The notes: generated from the sequence alone by a model not told the origin. A stretch of 64,000 nucleotides of DNA from Salinicola socius (GCF_001937195.1 NZ_MSDO01000017.1:218668-282667); one strand, 5' to 3'; numbered from the stretch's first letter, positions 53,809-63,613 are shown. Numbers and translations: made by a program.

Positions 53809-54539
53809 GGCTCGCTGCCGAAACGATAGCCCACGCCCCAGACGCTGGCTGGCACGCCCTGGATGTCCAGCGCTTCAAGCTTCTTGCGCAGCTTGCTGAC
53901 GTGGCTGTCCACCGTGCGCTCCTGGGTATCGCCCTCGGGCAGACAATGGACCAGTAGCTCCGCCCTGCTGAACACCCGCCTGGGCGCCCGCATCAGACAG
54001 GCGAGCAGCTTGAACTCCGTCAGGGTCAGATCCAGCAACTGTTGCTGATCACCAGTGCAGATGCTGGCCTCGTGGTTCTCCAAGTCGATCTGGAACGGGC
54101 CGACGCGCAGCATCTGCGTGGGGGCGGGCTCGCTCATCCGGGCGCGCCGCAGTACCGCTTGAACTCGCGCCACCACTTCGGCCGGATTGAAGGGCTTGAC
54201 CACGTAATCGTCCGCGCCCAGACGCAGTCCCATCAGCTTGTCGAGATCCTGATCGAGCGCGGTGAGCATGATCACGGGGGTATCTCCACGGGCGCGGATT
54301 TCACTGAGCACCTTCCAGCCGTCGACGCGAGGCATCTGCACGTCGAGCAGCAGCAGATCCGGCTTGAGCGACTGGTGCATGGACAGCGCCGCGAGGCCAT
54401 CGGCGGCGTGCTGGGTGCGTAACCCGCTGCGCTGCAAATAGGCGCCGAGAATGTCGGCAATCTCGGCTTCATCCTCGGCGATCAGTACTAGTGCCGACGC
54501 AGGAGAAGCAGGGCTGACACGCGCGTGGCGATCGAACAT
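53805..54539 (-). CDS. OmpR-type response regulator, AdeR-like
   Basis: 244 residues: receiver domain (LVLIAEDEAEIADILGAYLQ, LLLDVQMPRVDGW with the phosphoacceptor Asp, TALD, VVKPFNPAE) and a winged-helix output domain (LLDLTLTEFKLLACLMRAPR, RTVDSHVSKLRKKLE). Paired with the downstream kinase through an ATGA overlap. Its start lies 157 bases from the divergent adaptor gene, the same layout as adeRS facing adeABC. Confidence 0.92.
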   Translation of the reverse strand: MFDRHARVSPASPASALVLIAEDEAEIADILGAYLQRSGLRTQHAADGLAALSMHQSLKPDLLLLDVQMPRVDGWKVLSEIRARGDTPVIMLTALDQDLDKLMGLRLGADDYVVKPFNPAEVVARVQAVLRRARMSEPAPTQMLRVGPFQIDLENHEASICTGDQQQLLDLTLTEFKLLACLMRAPRRVFSRAELLVHCLPEGDTQERTVDSHVSKLRKKLEALDIQGVPASVWGVGYRFGSEP

Positions 54540-54696
54540 GAGCGGACTCGATGAGTATGGTCCTGAATTTTATCGCGCCCTCCATGCTTTCTCCATAAAG
54601 CCTCGAATCATTCGCAATAGCAGCGAGCCAAACTGACCCTCGATCCTTTTCGGTTGCCGCCTGGCGCGACAACCCCTTGAACGAGGTTAGTGTGGT

Positions 54697-55857
54697 ATGC
54701 GCATCAGACAGCGGCAGTGGAGCATTCTGCTCGCAGGGTTTGCCGTGTTGGGGCTGGCAGGCTGCGATCCCTCGCCCCCCGATGCCACGAGCGAGGCGCC
54801 GTCATCGATTCCGGTCTCGGTGATGACGCTGGAAGCCGCCGACCTTTCGGTAACCGAGGACCTTCCCGGGCGCGTGTCGGCCGTGCGTACTGCCGAAGTG
54901 CGCGCGCAGGTCACCGGCATCGTGAAACGCCGCCTGTTCGAGGAAGGCCGCGATGTCGAGGCCGGCAAGACGCTGTTCCAGATCGATCCGGCCCCCTTCA
55001 AGGCCGAGGTCGATATTGCCTCAGCGGCGTTGCAACGGGCCGAGGCGATGCTGGCCCAGGCTCGCATCAAGGCCGATCGTCTGGGGTCGTTGAGACGCAG
55101 CGAAGCCGTCAGCCGCCAAACTTACGACGATGCAGCTTCCCTCCGCGATCAGGCCACCGCCGACGTGGCCCAGGCCAGGGCGACTCTGGCGCGACGCAAG
55201 CTGGATCTGCAGTTCGCCAGTGTCGAGGCGCCGATTGACGGTCGCATCGACCAGACCCTGGTCAGCGAAGGGGCGCTGGTGTCGCCCACCGATGCCACGC
55301 CCATGGCGCGCATCCAGCAGATCGATCAGGTGTACGTCGACGTGCGCCAATCCGCCTCGATACTGGACGCGCTGCGCCAGCAGGCCGGCTCGGCGACGCC
55401 GGAACTGAGCGTGGAAATCCTCGGCAGCGACGGCAAGCCGCTGGGCATACGCGGGCGCATCCTGTTTTCCGGCATCGAGGTGGATGCCGGCACCGGCGAC
55501 GTGCTGCTGCGCGTGCTGGTGGACAACCCGCAGCGTCGTCTGCTGCCCGGTCTCTACGTGCAGGCGCGGATTCCCCGTGCGCATTACTCCGCCGCGTTGA
55601 GCGTGCCGCAACAGGCGGTTACCCGCACAGCAGGCCAGGCCAGCGTGTGGGTGGTGGATGCCCAGGGCCAGGTACAGGCGGTGCCCATCGAACTCGGTGA
55701 GCTGGTCGAGCGCCGTTACCGCGTGGTGTCCGGGCTCAGCGCCGGGCAGCAGGTGGTGATCGAGGGCATCGAGCGCCTGAGCCCTGACGCCCAGGTCGCT
55801 ACGCGCCCCTGGCCGCCCGCCGCCAACGGCGAACGCCTCAGCGCCGTCGCGCGCTGA
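54697..55857 (+). CDS. RND efflux periplasmic adaptor lipoprotein (AdeA/MexA type)
   Basis: 386 residues. A lipobox (LGLAGCDPS) anchors it in the inner membrane. LPGRVSAVRTAEVRAQVTGI, FQIDPAPFKAEVD, a hairpin of paired helices (AALQRAEAMLAQARIKADRL) and FASVEAPIDGRIDQTLVSEG are adaptor signatures. It links the RND pump to an outer-membrane channel that is absent from the locus. The 16-base gap to the next gene indicates one transcript. Confidence 0.92.
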   Translation: MRIRQRQWSILLAGFAVLGLAGCDPSPPDATSEAPSSIPVSVMTLEAADLSVTEDLPGRVSAVRTAEVRAQVTGIVKRRLFEEGRDVEAGKTLFQIDPAPFKAEVDIASAALQRAEAMLAQARIKADRLGSLRRSEAVSRQTYDDAASLRDQATADVAQARATLARRKLDLQFASVEAPIDGRIDQTLVSEGALVSPTDATPMARIQQIDQVYVDVRQSASILDALRQQAGSATPELSVEILGSDGKPLGIRGRILFSGIEVDAGTGDVLLRVLVDNPQRRLLPGLYVQARIPRAHYSAALSVPQQAVTRTAGQASVWVVDAQGQVQAVPIELGELVERRYRVVSGLSAGQQVVIEGIERLSPDAQVATRPWPPAANGERLSAVAR

Positions 55858-55873
55858 GTTCGGAGAGATCGTC

Positions 55874-58800
55874 ATGCCGCAGTTCTTCATCAACCGCCCG
55901 GTATTTGCCTGGGTCATCGCCCTGTTCATCGTGCTGGTCGGCGTCATCGCCATCCCGCAGTTGCCCATCGCCCGCTACCCCTCGGTGGCGCCGCCCTCGG
56001 TGAGCCTCTACGCCACCTATCCGGGCGCCACCCCGCAGACCCTCAACGACTCGGTGGTGAGCCTGATCGAGCGTGAGTTATCGGGGGTGAAGAACCTTCT
56101 GTACTTCGAGTCCTCGGTCGACACCTCGGGTACCGCGCAGATTACTGCCACCTTCAAGCCGGGCACCGATGCCGAGTTGGCCCAGGTGGACGTGCAGAAC
56201 CGCATCAAGGCAGTGGAACCGCGCCTGCCCCAGGCCGTGCGGCAGAACGGCCTGCAGGTGGAATCCGCCGCCTCGGGCTTTCTGATGATGGTCGGCATGA
56301 CCTCGCCCAACGGCCAGTACGACGAAGTGGCGCTGAACGATTACCTGGCGCGCAATATCGTCCAGGAACTGCGCCGCATCGACGGGGTAGGGCGTGTGCA
56401 ATTGTTCGGCGCCGAGCAGGCCATGCGCGTCTGGGTCGACCCGCAAAAGCTCACCGCCTATGGTCTGACCATGAGCGAGCTGGCTCAGGCCATCGAACAA
56501 CAGAACGCGCAGATCGCACCGGGCCGGGTCGGTGACGAGCCCACCGTGCCCGGGCAGCGCCTGACCGTGCCGCTGACCGTGCAAGGGCAACTGACCACGC
56601 CGGAGCAGTTCGCAGCCGTGGTGCTGCGCGCTGGGGTCGATGGCGCCAGGGTGGTGCTCGGCGACGTGGCGCGGGTCGAGTTGGGCGCGCAGTCCTATGG
56701 TTTTTCCAACCGCGAGAATGGCGTGGCCGCGACCAGTGCCGCCATCCAGTTGTCACCTGGCGCCAACGCCGTGCGCACCGCATCGGCCGTGCGCGAGCGC
56801 CTGGCCGAGCTGGCGCCGAGCATGCCGGCGGGCATGGCCTATTCGGTGCCGTTCGATACCGCGCCCTTCGTCAAGGTGTCCATCGAGAAGGTGATCTACA
56901 CCCTGTTCGAGGCCATGGCGCTGGTGTTCCTGGTGATGCTGCTGTTCCTGCAGAACCTGCGCTACACGCTGATCCCGGCCATCGTCGCGCCCATCGCGCT
57001 GCTCGGCACCTTCGCGGTGATGCTGCTGGCGGGCTTTTCGATCAACTCACTGACCATGTTCGGCATGGTGCTGGCCATCGGCATCATCGTCGACGACGCC
57101 ATCGTGGTGGTGGAGAACGTCGAGCGGCTGATGGCCACCGAAGGCTTGTCGCCGAAGCAGGCGACCCTGCGGGCGATGCAGGAAATCACCGGGGCGATCA
57201 TCGGCATCACCCTGGTGCTCACTGCCGTGTTCATACCCATGGCCTTCGGCAGCGGCTCGGTGGGGGTGATCTATCAGCAGTTCACCCTGTCGATGGCAGT
57301 GTCGATCCTGTTCTCGGCCTTCCTCGCCCTGACCCTGACGCCGGCCCTGTGCGCCACGCTGCTGCGCCCGGTCAGCGCCGATCATCATGCCAAACGGGGC
57401 TTCTTCGGCGCCTTCAACCGCGCCTTCGAGCGCCTCACGGCGAGCTATGGCGCGCGGGTGGCGCGCCTGGTCGGGCGTAGCGGGCGGATGATGGCGGCCT
57501 TCGCCGTGCTCTGCGCGGTGCTGGTCGTCGCGGCCGCGCAGTTGCCCTCGTCCTTCCTCCCCGAAGAGGATCAGGGCTACTTCACGACCTCCATCCAGTT
57601 GCCCACCGGCGCCACCAGCGAACGCACGCTGGAGGTGGTCAAGGCCTATGAGCAGCACGTGGCCACGCGCCCGGGGCTGGATGCGAACATGGTGGTGCTG
57701 GGCTTCAGCTTCGCCGGCTCCGGCCCCAACGCGGCCATGGCCTTCACCATGCTCAAGGACTGGGATCAGCGCCAGGGCGCCACGGCCGCCGAGGAAGCTG
57801 CGCTGGCGCAGCAGGCCATGGCGGACAATGTCAAAGGCACGGTGATGAGCCTGATGCCGCCGGCCATCGACGAGCTGGGTACGTCCTCCGGTTTCACCCT
57901 GTTCCTGCAGGATCGCGCCAACCGTGGCGAGGCCGCGCTGCTGGCCGCGCAGGCGCAATTGCTGGAGCTGGCGGCGCAGAGCGAGGTGGTCAGCGACGTC
58001 TACCCCGATGGCCTGCCGCCCGGTGAGAGCATCCGTCTGCACATCGACCGGCAGAAGGCCGAGGCCATGGGCCTGTCCTTCGCCGCGGTTAGCAGCACGC
58101 TGTCGGCGGCCATGGGCTCGCTGTACGTCAACGACTTCCCCAATGCCGGGCGCATGCAGCAGGTCATTCTGCAGGCCGACGCCCCGGCGCGCATGCAACT
58201 GGACGACGTGCTCGGCCTGCGCGTGCGCAATGCCAGTGGCGGCATGGTGGCGCTGCGTGAAGTGGTGACGCCGGTATGGAGCGAGTCGCCGCAGCAGATG
58301 ATGCGCTTCCAGGGCTTCCCCGCCGTGCGCATTGCCGGGGGCGCTGCGCCGGGTGTTTCCAGTGGCGCGGCGATGGCCGAGATGGAGCGCCTGGCAGCGC
58401 AGTTGCCGCAAGGCTTCGCCGTGGCCTGGACCGGGCAGTCGCTGCAGGAGCGCCAGTCGGCAGCTCAGGCACCGATACTCATGCTGCTTTCGGCGCTGGT
58501 GGTGTTTCTGGTGCTGGCGGCATTGTACGAGAGCTGGTCGATTCCGCTGTCGGTGATGCTGGTGGTGCCCCTGGGCCTGCTCGGTGCGGTGGCGGCGGTG
58601 ATGCTGCGCGGCATGCCCAACGACCTGTTCTTCAAGGTGGGGATGATCACCATCATCGGCCTGTCGGCGAAGAACGCCATCCTCATCGTCGAGTTCGCCC
58701 GCCAGTTGCACGCAGAGGGGCGCTCGCTGGTCGATGCCGCAGTGACTGCTGCGCGCCTGCGCCTGCGCCCGATCCTGATGACCTCGCTGGCCTTCACCCT

Positions 58801-59005
58801 CGGTGTGGTGCCGCTGATGTTGGCCTCCGGCGCCAGTGCCGAAACCCAGCACGCCATCGGCACCGGGGTGTTCGGCGGCATGCTCAGCGGCACCTTGCTG
58901 GCGGTGTTCTTCGTGCCGGCCTTTTTCGTTTTTGTCATCGGCACGCAGGAACGCCTCGCCACTTGGTGTGCGCATCGCGGCGAACGTCGCAGCCGTAGAC
59001 CCTGA
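55874..59005 (+). CDS. RND multidrug efflux permease, AdeB/MexB-like
   Basis: 1043 residues. MPQFFINRPVFAWVIALFIV, IPQLPIARYPSVAPPSV and the porter segment ERELSGVKNLLYFESSVDTS closely resemble AdeB. TM4 contains GIIVDDAIVVVENVER with the paired proton-relay aspartates, and a later helix holds GLSAKNAILIVEFARQL. An inner-membrane drug/proton antiporter. Base composition is higher in GC than neighbours such as the sigma factor genes, so it may have its own history. No outer-membrane factor gene follows. Confidence 0.94.
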   Translation: MPQFFINRPVFAWVIALFIVLVGVIAIPQLPIARYPSVAPPSVSLYATYPGATPQTLNDSVVSLIERELSGVKNLLYFESSVDTSGTAQITATFKPGTDAELAQVDVQNRIKAVEPRLPQAVRQNGLQVESAASGFLMMVGMTSPNGQYDEVALNDYLARNIVQELRRIDGVGRVQLFGAEQAMRVWVDPQKLTAYGLTMSELAQAIEQQNAQIAPGRVGDEPTVPGQRLTVPLTVQGQLTTPEQFAAVVLRAGVDGARVVLGDVARVELGAQSYGFSNRENGVAATSAAIQLSPGANAVRTASAVRERLAELAPSMPAGMAYSVPFDTAPFVKVSIEKVIYTLFEAMALVFLVMLLFLQNLRYTLIPAIVAPIALLGTFAVMLLAGFSINSLTMFGMVLAIGIIVDDAIVVVENVERLMATEGLSPKQATLRAMQEITGAIIGITLVLTAVFIPMAFGSGSVGVIYQQFTLSMAVSILFSAFLALTLTPALCATLLRPVSADHHAKRGFFGAFNRAFERLTASYGARVARLVGRSGRMMAAFAVLCAVLVVAAAQLPSSFLPEEDQGYFTTSIQLPTGATSERTLEVVKAYEQHVATRPGLDANMVVLGFSFAGSGPNAAMAFTMLKDWDQRQGATAAEEAALAQQAMADNVKGTVMSLMPPAIDELGTSSGFTLFLQDRANRGEAALLAAQAQLLELAAQSEVVSDVYPDGLPPGESIRLHIDRQKAEAMGLSFAAVSSTLSAAMGSLYVNDFPNAGRMQQVILQADAPARMQLDDVLGLRVRNASGGMVALREVVTPVWSESPQQMMRFQGFPAVRIAGGAAPGVSSGAAMAEMERLAAQLPQGFAVAWTGQSLQERQSAAQAPILMLLSALVVFLVLAALYESWSIPLSVMLVVPLGLLGAVAAVMLRGMPNDLFFKVGMITIIGLSAKNAILIVEFARQLHAEGRSLVDAAVTAARLRLRPILMTSLAFTLGVVPLMLASGASAETQHAIGTGVFGGMLSGTLLAVFFVPAFFVFVIGTQERLATWCAHRGERRSRRP

Positions 59006-59038
59006 CATAGTCTTCATCCCGATACCGGACGAGAGCCG

Positions 59039-60550
59039 ATGTTCCTGTTTCCCGCTATTCCACGCCGCTGGTTGATCCTGCTCGCCGTCATGCTGGCCTT
59101 CCTGCCGGTGGTCATCGACATGACGATCCTGCATATCGCCGTGCCCTCGCTGACCCTGGCGCTGGATGCCTCAGTCACCGAGGTATTATGGGTCATCGAC
59201 ATCTACCCGCTGCTGATGGCAGGCCTGCTGGTGCCCATGGGAACGCTGGCCGACCGTATCGGCAATCGCCGCGTCCTGCTGACGGGTCTGGGGATCTTCG
59301 GCACGGCTTCGCTACTGGCCGCCTTCGCCCCGACGCCGGCCATGCTGATCGGGACACGGGCACTGCTCGCCCTGGGCGGTTCGATGATCATGCCGTGCGT
59401 GCTGGGTATCATCCGCCGCACCTTTGAGGATGACAAAGAACGCGCCATGGCGCTAGGGCTCTGGGGTACGGTGGGCGCAGCCGGCGCGGCGCTGGGGCCA
59501 CTGATCGGTGGTGCCCTGCTGGAGCATTTCTGGTGGGGCTCGGCCTTTCTGATCAACGTCCCGATCATGCTGGCCGTCATGCCGCTGGTCTATCTTTTGC
59601 TGCCACGCACCGAGGAAACGACATCGGGTCAATGGGCGCCCTGGCAGGCGGTATTGCTGATCGCCGGCATGCTCTCGCTGGTCTACGGCATCAAGGCGGC
59701 CTTCGGTGCGACACAGCCGTTGTATTTGGCACTCTCCGTGGCGCTGTCCGGCCTTGGCCTGCTGCTGGTCTTCGTACGTTTGCAGTTGCACGCACCGGAG
59801 CCCTTGCTCGACCTGTCGCTATTCTCGCGCCCGCCGATCCTGGCCGGCATCATCATGGCCGTGGTCGCGAGTGGCGCACTGGCCGGCGTCGAGCTGACGC
59901 TGGCACAGGAACTGCAGTACGTCTTGGATAGAACGCCGCTGCAAGCCGGCATCTTCATGATCCCGATCATGGCCGCGGCCGCTCTCGGTGGCCCGGTCGC
60001 CGGCTACCTTTCCAACCTGTTCGGCCTGCGCCTGGTCGCCAGCCTGTCACTGGCGATTGCCGCAGCGGCTTTGGCATGCCTGGCCCGTTCCGACTTTGGG
60101 CATCCGGGGCCGACGGTACCCCTGATGCTAGCGCTCCTAGGCCTGGCCCTCAGCATCGGTCTGACCGCCTCGTCCATCGCCATCATGAGTTCGGTAGCGT
60201 CCAGCCAGGGCGGAGCGGCGGGTTCGTTGGAAGCCACGGCATACGAACTCGGCAGCGGACTGGGAATCACGCTGTTCGGTGTGTTCCTGTCCAGCGTGTA
60301 CAGTCGCACCATCGTGCTGGCATCCGACATCATCCCCTCTCAGGCCGAGCGCGCGGCGCGCTCCATCGGTGACAGCTATGTGGTCGCCCGGGACCTCGCC
60401 GAGCCGCAGGCAACAGCACTGATCGCGGCAGGCAAAACCGCATTCTCCTCCAGCCATTCGATCCTGTTGATGACCGCTGCCGCCCTGCTCGCAGCTCTTT
60501 CCATCCTGGTGATCTACTTGCTCAGAGAGCATTCAACGTCTCGGCAATGA
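59039..60550 (+). CDS. DHA2-type MFS multidrug exporter, SmvA/QacA-like
   Basis: 503 residues, fourteen hydrophobic helices. FLPVVIDMTILHIAVPSLTL and YPLLMAGLLVPMGTLADRIG are QacA/SmvA signatures (TM1 with Asp and motif A), and ALGLWGTVGAAGAALGPLIG is motif C. Exports cationic biocides or drugs by proton antiport. It is 33 bases after the RND permease on the same strand and may share its transcript. Short repeats follow its stop. Confidence 0.9.
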   Translation: MFLFPAIPRRWLILLAVMLAFLPVVIDMTILHIAVPSLTLALDASVTEVLWVIDIYPLLMAGLLVPMGTLADRIGNRRVLLTGLGIFGTASLLAAFAPTPAMLIGTRALLALGGSMIMPCVLGIIRRTFEDDKERAMALGLWGTVGAAGAALGPLIGGALLEHFWWGSAFLINVPIMLAVMPLVYLLLPRTEETTSGQWAPWQAVLLIAGMLSLVYGIKAAFGATQPLYLALSVALSGLGLLLVFVRLQLHAPEPLLDLSLFSRPPILAGIIMAVVASGALAGVELTLAQELQYVLDRTPLQAGIFMIPIMAAAALGGPVAGYLSNLFGLRLVASLSLAIAAAALACLARSDFGHPGPTVPLMLALLGLALSIGLTASSIAIMSSVASSQGGAAGSLEATAYELGSGLGITLFGVFLSSVYSRTIVLASDIIPSQAERAARSIGDSYVVARDLAEPQATALIAAGKTAFSSSHSILLMTAAALLAALSILVIYLLREHSTSRQ

Positions 60551-60580
60551 CTCAAGGCGAAGATGCCCCGGGCTTCTGCC

Positions 60581-60660
60581 CAGCCCAGCCCAGCCCAGCC
60601 CAGCCTAGGCTAGGCTAGCCCCTCATCTTCGGCCCTCATCTTCGGCCCTTATCTTCAGCC
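60581..60660 (+). repeat. Short tandem repeats CAGCC and a 13-bp unit
   Basis: CAGCC runs five times from 60581, followed by TAGGC twice. CTCATCTTCGGCC then repeats at 60622, 60635 and, with two changes, 60648. They fill the gap between two convergent genes and could mark past slippage; no hairpin terminator is clear. Confidence 0.85.
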
Positions 60661-60668
60661 CTTCGCCA

Positions 60669-61532
60669 TCAGCCGTCGGTCGAACGCGTGAGCGTTTCCC
60701 ATGCTTGGATCTCGTCGCTCATCGCTGACAGTTTATCGCGAACCAGTCCGAGCGCGTCGCTGCCCAGCAGCAGATGCGCCGGCGGCGTCTCGCTGGCGAT
60801 GATGGCCAGCATGGCGCGGGCAGCCTTTGCCGGATCGCCGAGTTGCTGGCCGCTCTTCTCCTCGCGGGCACGCCGGATCGGATCGAACAGCGCGTCGTAA
60901 TCGGGAATCGAGCGCGGTGTGCGGGACATCGAACGGCCGGCCCAGTCGGTGCGAAACGAGCCGGGGGCCACGGCGGTGACGTGGATATTGAACGGCTTCA
61001 CTTCCTTGCCGAGCACCTCGGAAATCCCTTCCAGCGCAAACTTGCTGCCGCAGTAATAGGCAATGCCCGGCATGGTGATGAAGCCGCCCATCGAGGTGAT
61101 GTTGAGGATATGTCCGCAACGGCGGGCACGCATGTAGGGCAACACGGCCTTCGTCACGGCAACCGCACCGAATACGTTCACATCGAACTGGCGACGCATC
61201 TCGGCCAGCGTGGACTCCTCCATAATCCCTTCGTGGCCGTAGCCGGCGTTGTTGACGAGAACGTCGATCGGCCCGACGCTCGCCTCGATGTCGGCCACGA
61301 TACCGTCGATGGCATCGAAGTCGGTCACGTCGAGCACCCGGCCCACCGCGTTCGCCGGGTCGAGCTGCTCGAACGCTTGCCTGGCCTGTTCGTTGCGCAC
61401 CGTGCCGACGACGCGGTGACCGTTAGCCAGCGCTTCCTGAGCCAGCGCCCGGCCGAAGCCGCTGCTGACGCCGGTGATGAGGATGAGTTTGTTAGACGAC
61501 TGCTTGTTGGAAGACGGTTTGCTGGACGACAT
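60669..61532 (-). CDS. SDR family oxidoreductase
   Basis: 287 residues. LILITGVSSGFGRALAQEAL gives the TGxxxGxG cofactor site, LVNNAGYG the NNAG motif, and ITSMGGFITMPGIAYYCGSK the catalytic Ser, Tyr and Lys. A classical short-chain dehydrogenase, substrate unknown. The N-terminus MSSSKPSSNKQSSNK is a low-complexity repeat unlike most family members. It is divergent from an AraC gene, 113 bases apart, an arrangement common for regulator-target pairs. Confidence 0.9.
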   Translation of the reverse strand: MSSSKPSSNKQSSNKLILITGVSSGFGRALAQEALANGHRVVGTVRNEQARQAFEQLDPANAVGRVLDVTDFDAIDGIVADIEASVGPIDVLVNNAGYGHEGIMEESTLAEMRRQFDVNVFGAVAVTKAVLPYMRARRCGHILNITSMGGFITMPGIAYYCGSKFALEGISEVLGKEVKPFNIHVTAVAPGSFRTDWAGRSMSRTPRSIPDYDALFDPIRRAREEKSGQQLGDPAKAARAMLAIIASETPPAHLLLGSDALGLVRDKLSAMSDEIQAWETLTRSTDG

Positions 61533-61645
61533 GGCAATAGCTCCAATGAATCAGTGAGAGCTGCACATTACGCCTTTGAATTTCTCCCTCTCAGGCTTAT
61601 TGTTCTTGTTTTATTGCCTATTCTTATCATCTCACGCGATACGAC

Positions 61646-62602
61646 ATGAACAAGACCATTCCTGCCCCACCGTCGGCTGAACAGCAGCACATGGTGGAGC
61701 TGCTTCGGGCGCTGGCGCCGGACGAGGGCTACAATCTGACCGCGCTGAACGACGTGCGCATCCTGCGCTCGGATCGCCCCTTGTCGCGTACTCCGGTTCT
61801 GTACGATCCTGGCATCGTGCTCGTATGTCAGGGGCAAAAACAGGGGTTCTTCGGTGATCAGGTGTATCTGTACGACGAGCAGCACTACCTGGCGGTCTCG
61901 GTGCCAGTGCCCTTCACAATGGAAACCGAGGCGACGCCGGAGCGTCCGCTGCTGGCCATCTACATGCACCTGGATTTCCAGCTCGCCGCCGAGCTGATGA
62001 TCCAGATCGAGCGCGATGCTGTGACAGCCCGGCCAAGTGCGCCGCAGAGTTTGATGTCCAGCCCCATGGACCCGGCGCTACGGGCGTCTCTGGTGCGCTT
62101 TCTCGAAGCGATGAACCAGCCGCTCGAGGCGTCGATTCTCGGCCCGGCGCTGGTTCGGGAGCTCTATTTTCGCGTGCTCACCGGAGCACAGGGCGATGCG
62201 ATGCGAGCGGCGCTGGCCATGCGCGGGCAATTCGGAAAGATCGGCAAGGCGCTACGCTGCATTCACGCGACTTACGCCCAGCCGCTCGATCTGGCGCAAC
62301 TCGCCAGTGAAGCCGGCATGAGCGTTCCCACGTTCCACAACCACTTCAAGACCATTACCCACACCTCGCCGATGCAGTACGTGAAATCCACGCGGCTGCA
62401 CCAGGCGCGCTTGCTGATGGTGCGTCAGGGAATGACCGCCGAGGCCGCCTGCCATGCCGTGGGTTATGCGAGCCCTTCGCAGTTCAATCGTGAGTTCAAA
62501 CGGCTTTTCGGATTGACGCCAGCCGCCGAAACGAAGCGCATGCGGGAGAATTTCGCGATACCGCCGGCCTTTGCCAAATCGGATTACGTCTCGTCGCACT
62601 GA
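61646..62602 (+). CDS. AraC family regulator with AraC_N domain
   Basis: 318 residues. The N-terminal half (PVLYDPGIVLVCQGQKQGFF, YLAVSVPVPFTMETEATPER) is the AraC_N/cupin-type domain of the YqhC/RclR subgroup. The C-terminal half has two helix-turn-helix motifs (LASEAGMSVPTFHNHFKTIT, CHAVGYASPSQFNREFKRLF). It likely controls the divergent SDR gene, as YqhC controls yqhD in E. coli. The ATG follows ACGAC without a strong ribosome site. Confidence 0.88.
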   Translation: MNKTIPAPPSAEQQHMVELLRALAPDEGYNLTALNDVRILRSDRPLSRTPVLYDPGIVLVCQGQKQGFFGDQVYLYDEQHYLAVSVPVPFTMETEATPERPLLAIYMHLDFQLAAELMIQIERDAVTARPSAPQSLMSSPMDPALRASLVRFLEAMNQPLEASILGPALVRELYFRVLTGAQGDAMRAALAMRGQFGKIGKALRCIHATYAQPLDLAQLASEAGMSVPTFHNHFKTITHTSPMQYVKSTRLHQARLLMVRQGMTAEAACHAVGYASPSQFNREFKRLFGLTPAAETKRMRENFAIPPAFAKSDYVSSH

Positions 62603-62749
62603 GATCGATCAGGGGCCCGAGCGACGCAGCTCGCTGACGGACAACCCTATTGCCGTGATCAGGAAATAGATGGCGTGATTGCCCTCCGACTAGTAGGTAG
62701 CCTTGAAAAGCCAATAACAGAATCCGCCTATCGTCACGGCCACGAGGGA

Positions 62750-63351
62750 TTGGCAAGAAAATACCCAATCAGCGCCGAGGGCTCGAGGCCGCCCCGAGGC
62801 TTCGACATGGAAACCGCACTGGATACGGGCCAGCGTCTGTTTCATGCTGGCAGTTACGAAACTGTGGGGTTGGCGGCACTGACCGACGCACTCGGTGTGA
62901 AGCTGCCCAGTTTTACAAAGCGTTTGGTAGCAAGTCCGAGTTTTTCGCACAGGTCATCGAGCGCTACGCGCAATCGGCCCTCGCGCTGGACGAGATCCTG
63001 CTGTCCGGGCGGGCGCCGGCGGATGCACTGGCGGAATTGCTGGAGAGCGCCGCGCGAACCTATGCGCGAGATCCGAAACAGCGGGGGTGCCTTGTACTCG
63101 AAGCAGCCCGAGGCAATGACGGAGATGACAGCGTCATCCACGCACGCCGAGTGGCAAATCAGCGCCGTTATCGAATTCGCAAATTTATCGCCCGCACCCA
63201 TTCGGAGCGCGCATCGGCGGTTACCGACTTAGTGGCCAGCACGATGTCCGGGCTTTCAGCCAGTGCACGGGAAGGGATGGACGAATCCCGGTTACTCGGT
63301 GTGGCACGCACTGCCGTTGCAGGCTTGGAGGCGCAATTGGATGCGGACTGA
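62750..63351 (+). pseudogene. TetR family regulator interrupted by a frameshift
   Basis: The first frame gives GFDMETALDTGQRLFHAGSY and GLAALTDALGVKLPSF, a TetR helix-turn-helix, then breaks near 62916. The second frame resumes with YKAFGSKSEFFAQVIERYAQ and runs to LEAQLDAD at 63351. Reading AGTTTTACAAA with one extra base restores a whole TetR protein, so a single-base deletion is likely, unless it is a sequencing error. The start is unclear (TTG at 62750 is one possibility). Confidence 0.8.
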
Positions 63352-63487
63352 TGGTGGGTATGCACCTTCATCTCATTGTTGAGGTCATAACCTAGGCGCT
63401 CAACAGGTTCGGGATCATGTCGAGCGGCTAACACCAATCTGGCAGTTCTTGGTCAAAGGACTCGTTATTACGGAGAAGACTTTGAGG

Positions 63488-63532
63488 GTGGTGGGCCCAG
63501 TAGGACTTGAACCTACGACCAAGGGATTATGA
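63488..63532 (-). repeat. 3' half of a CAT-anticodon tRNA (att-like copy 2)
   Basis: Identical over 45 bases to 48302-48346, including CCA, with no 5' half of a tRNA next to it. The intact tRNA would be expected to the right of the window. Confidence 0.85.
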
Positions 63533-63613
63533 GAGCTGTAAAAAACCTATCACTGGCCGTCTTTATCCGTAAAAACAGCCAGTTATGAGAACCGAAACCG
63601 TCAATGCCCGTCT

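Larger units (their letters stand above)
48302..63532. mobile_element. Second genomic island, bounded by tRNA 3'-half repeats
   Basis: The two identical 45-bp repeats enclose about 15.2 kb carrying resistance, redox and regulatory genes but no core genes. Orientation of the repeats means the intact tRNA would lie to the right, beyond base 64000. No integrase is seen between the repeats, so mobility is unproven. A different reading is a rearranged or decayed tandem array of islands. Confidence 0.6.

Noticed and set aside
57047..59134. 695-codon frame opposite the RND permease
   Set aside because: Low-complexity His/Arg/Gln-rich translation, exactly complementary to a strongly conserved permease. 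A composition artefact.
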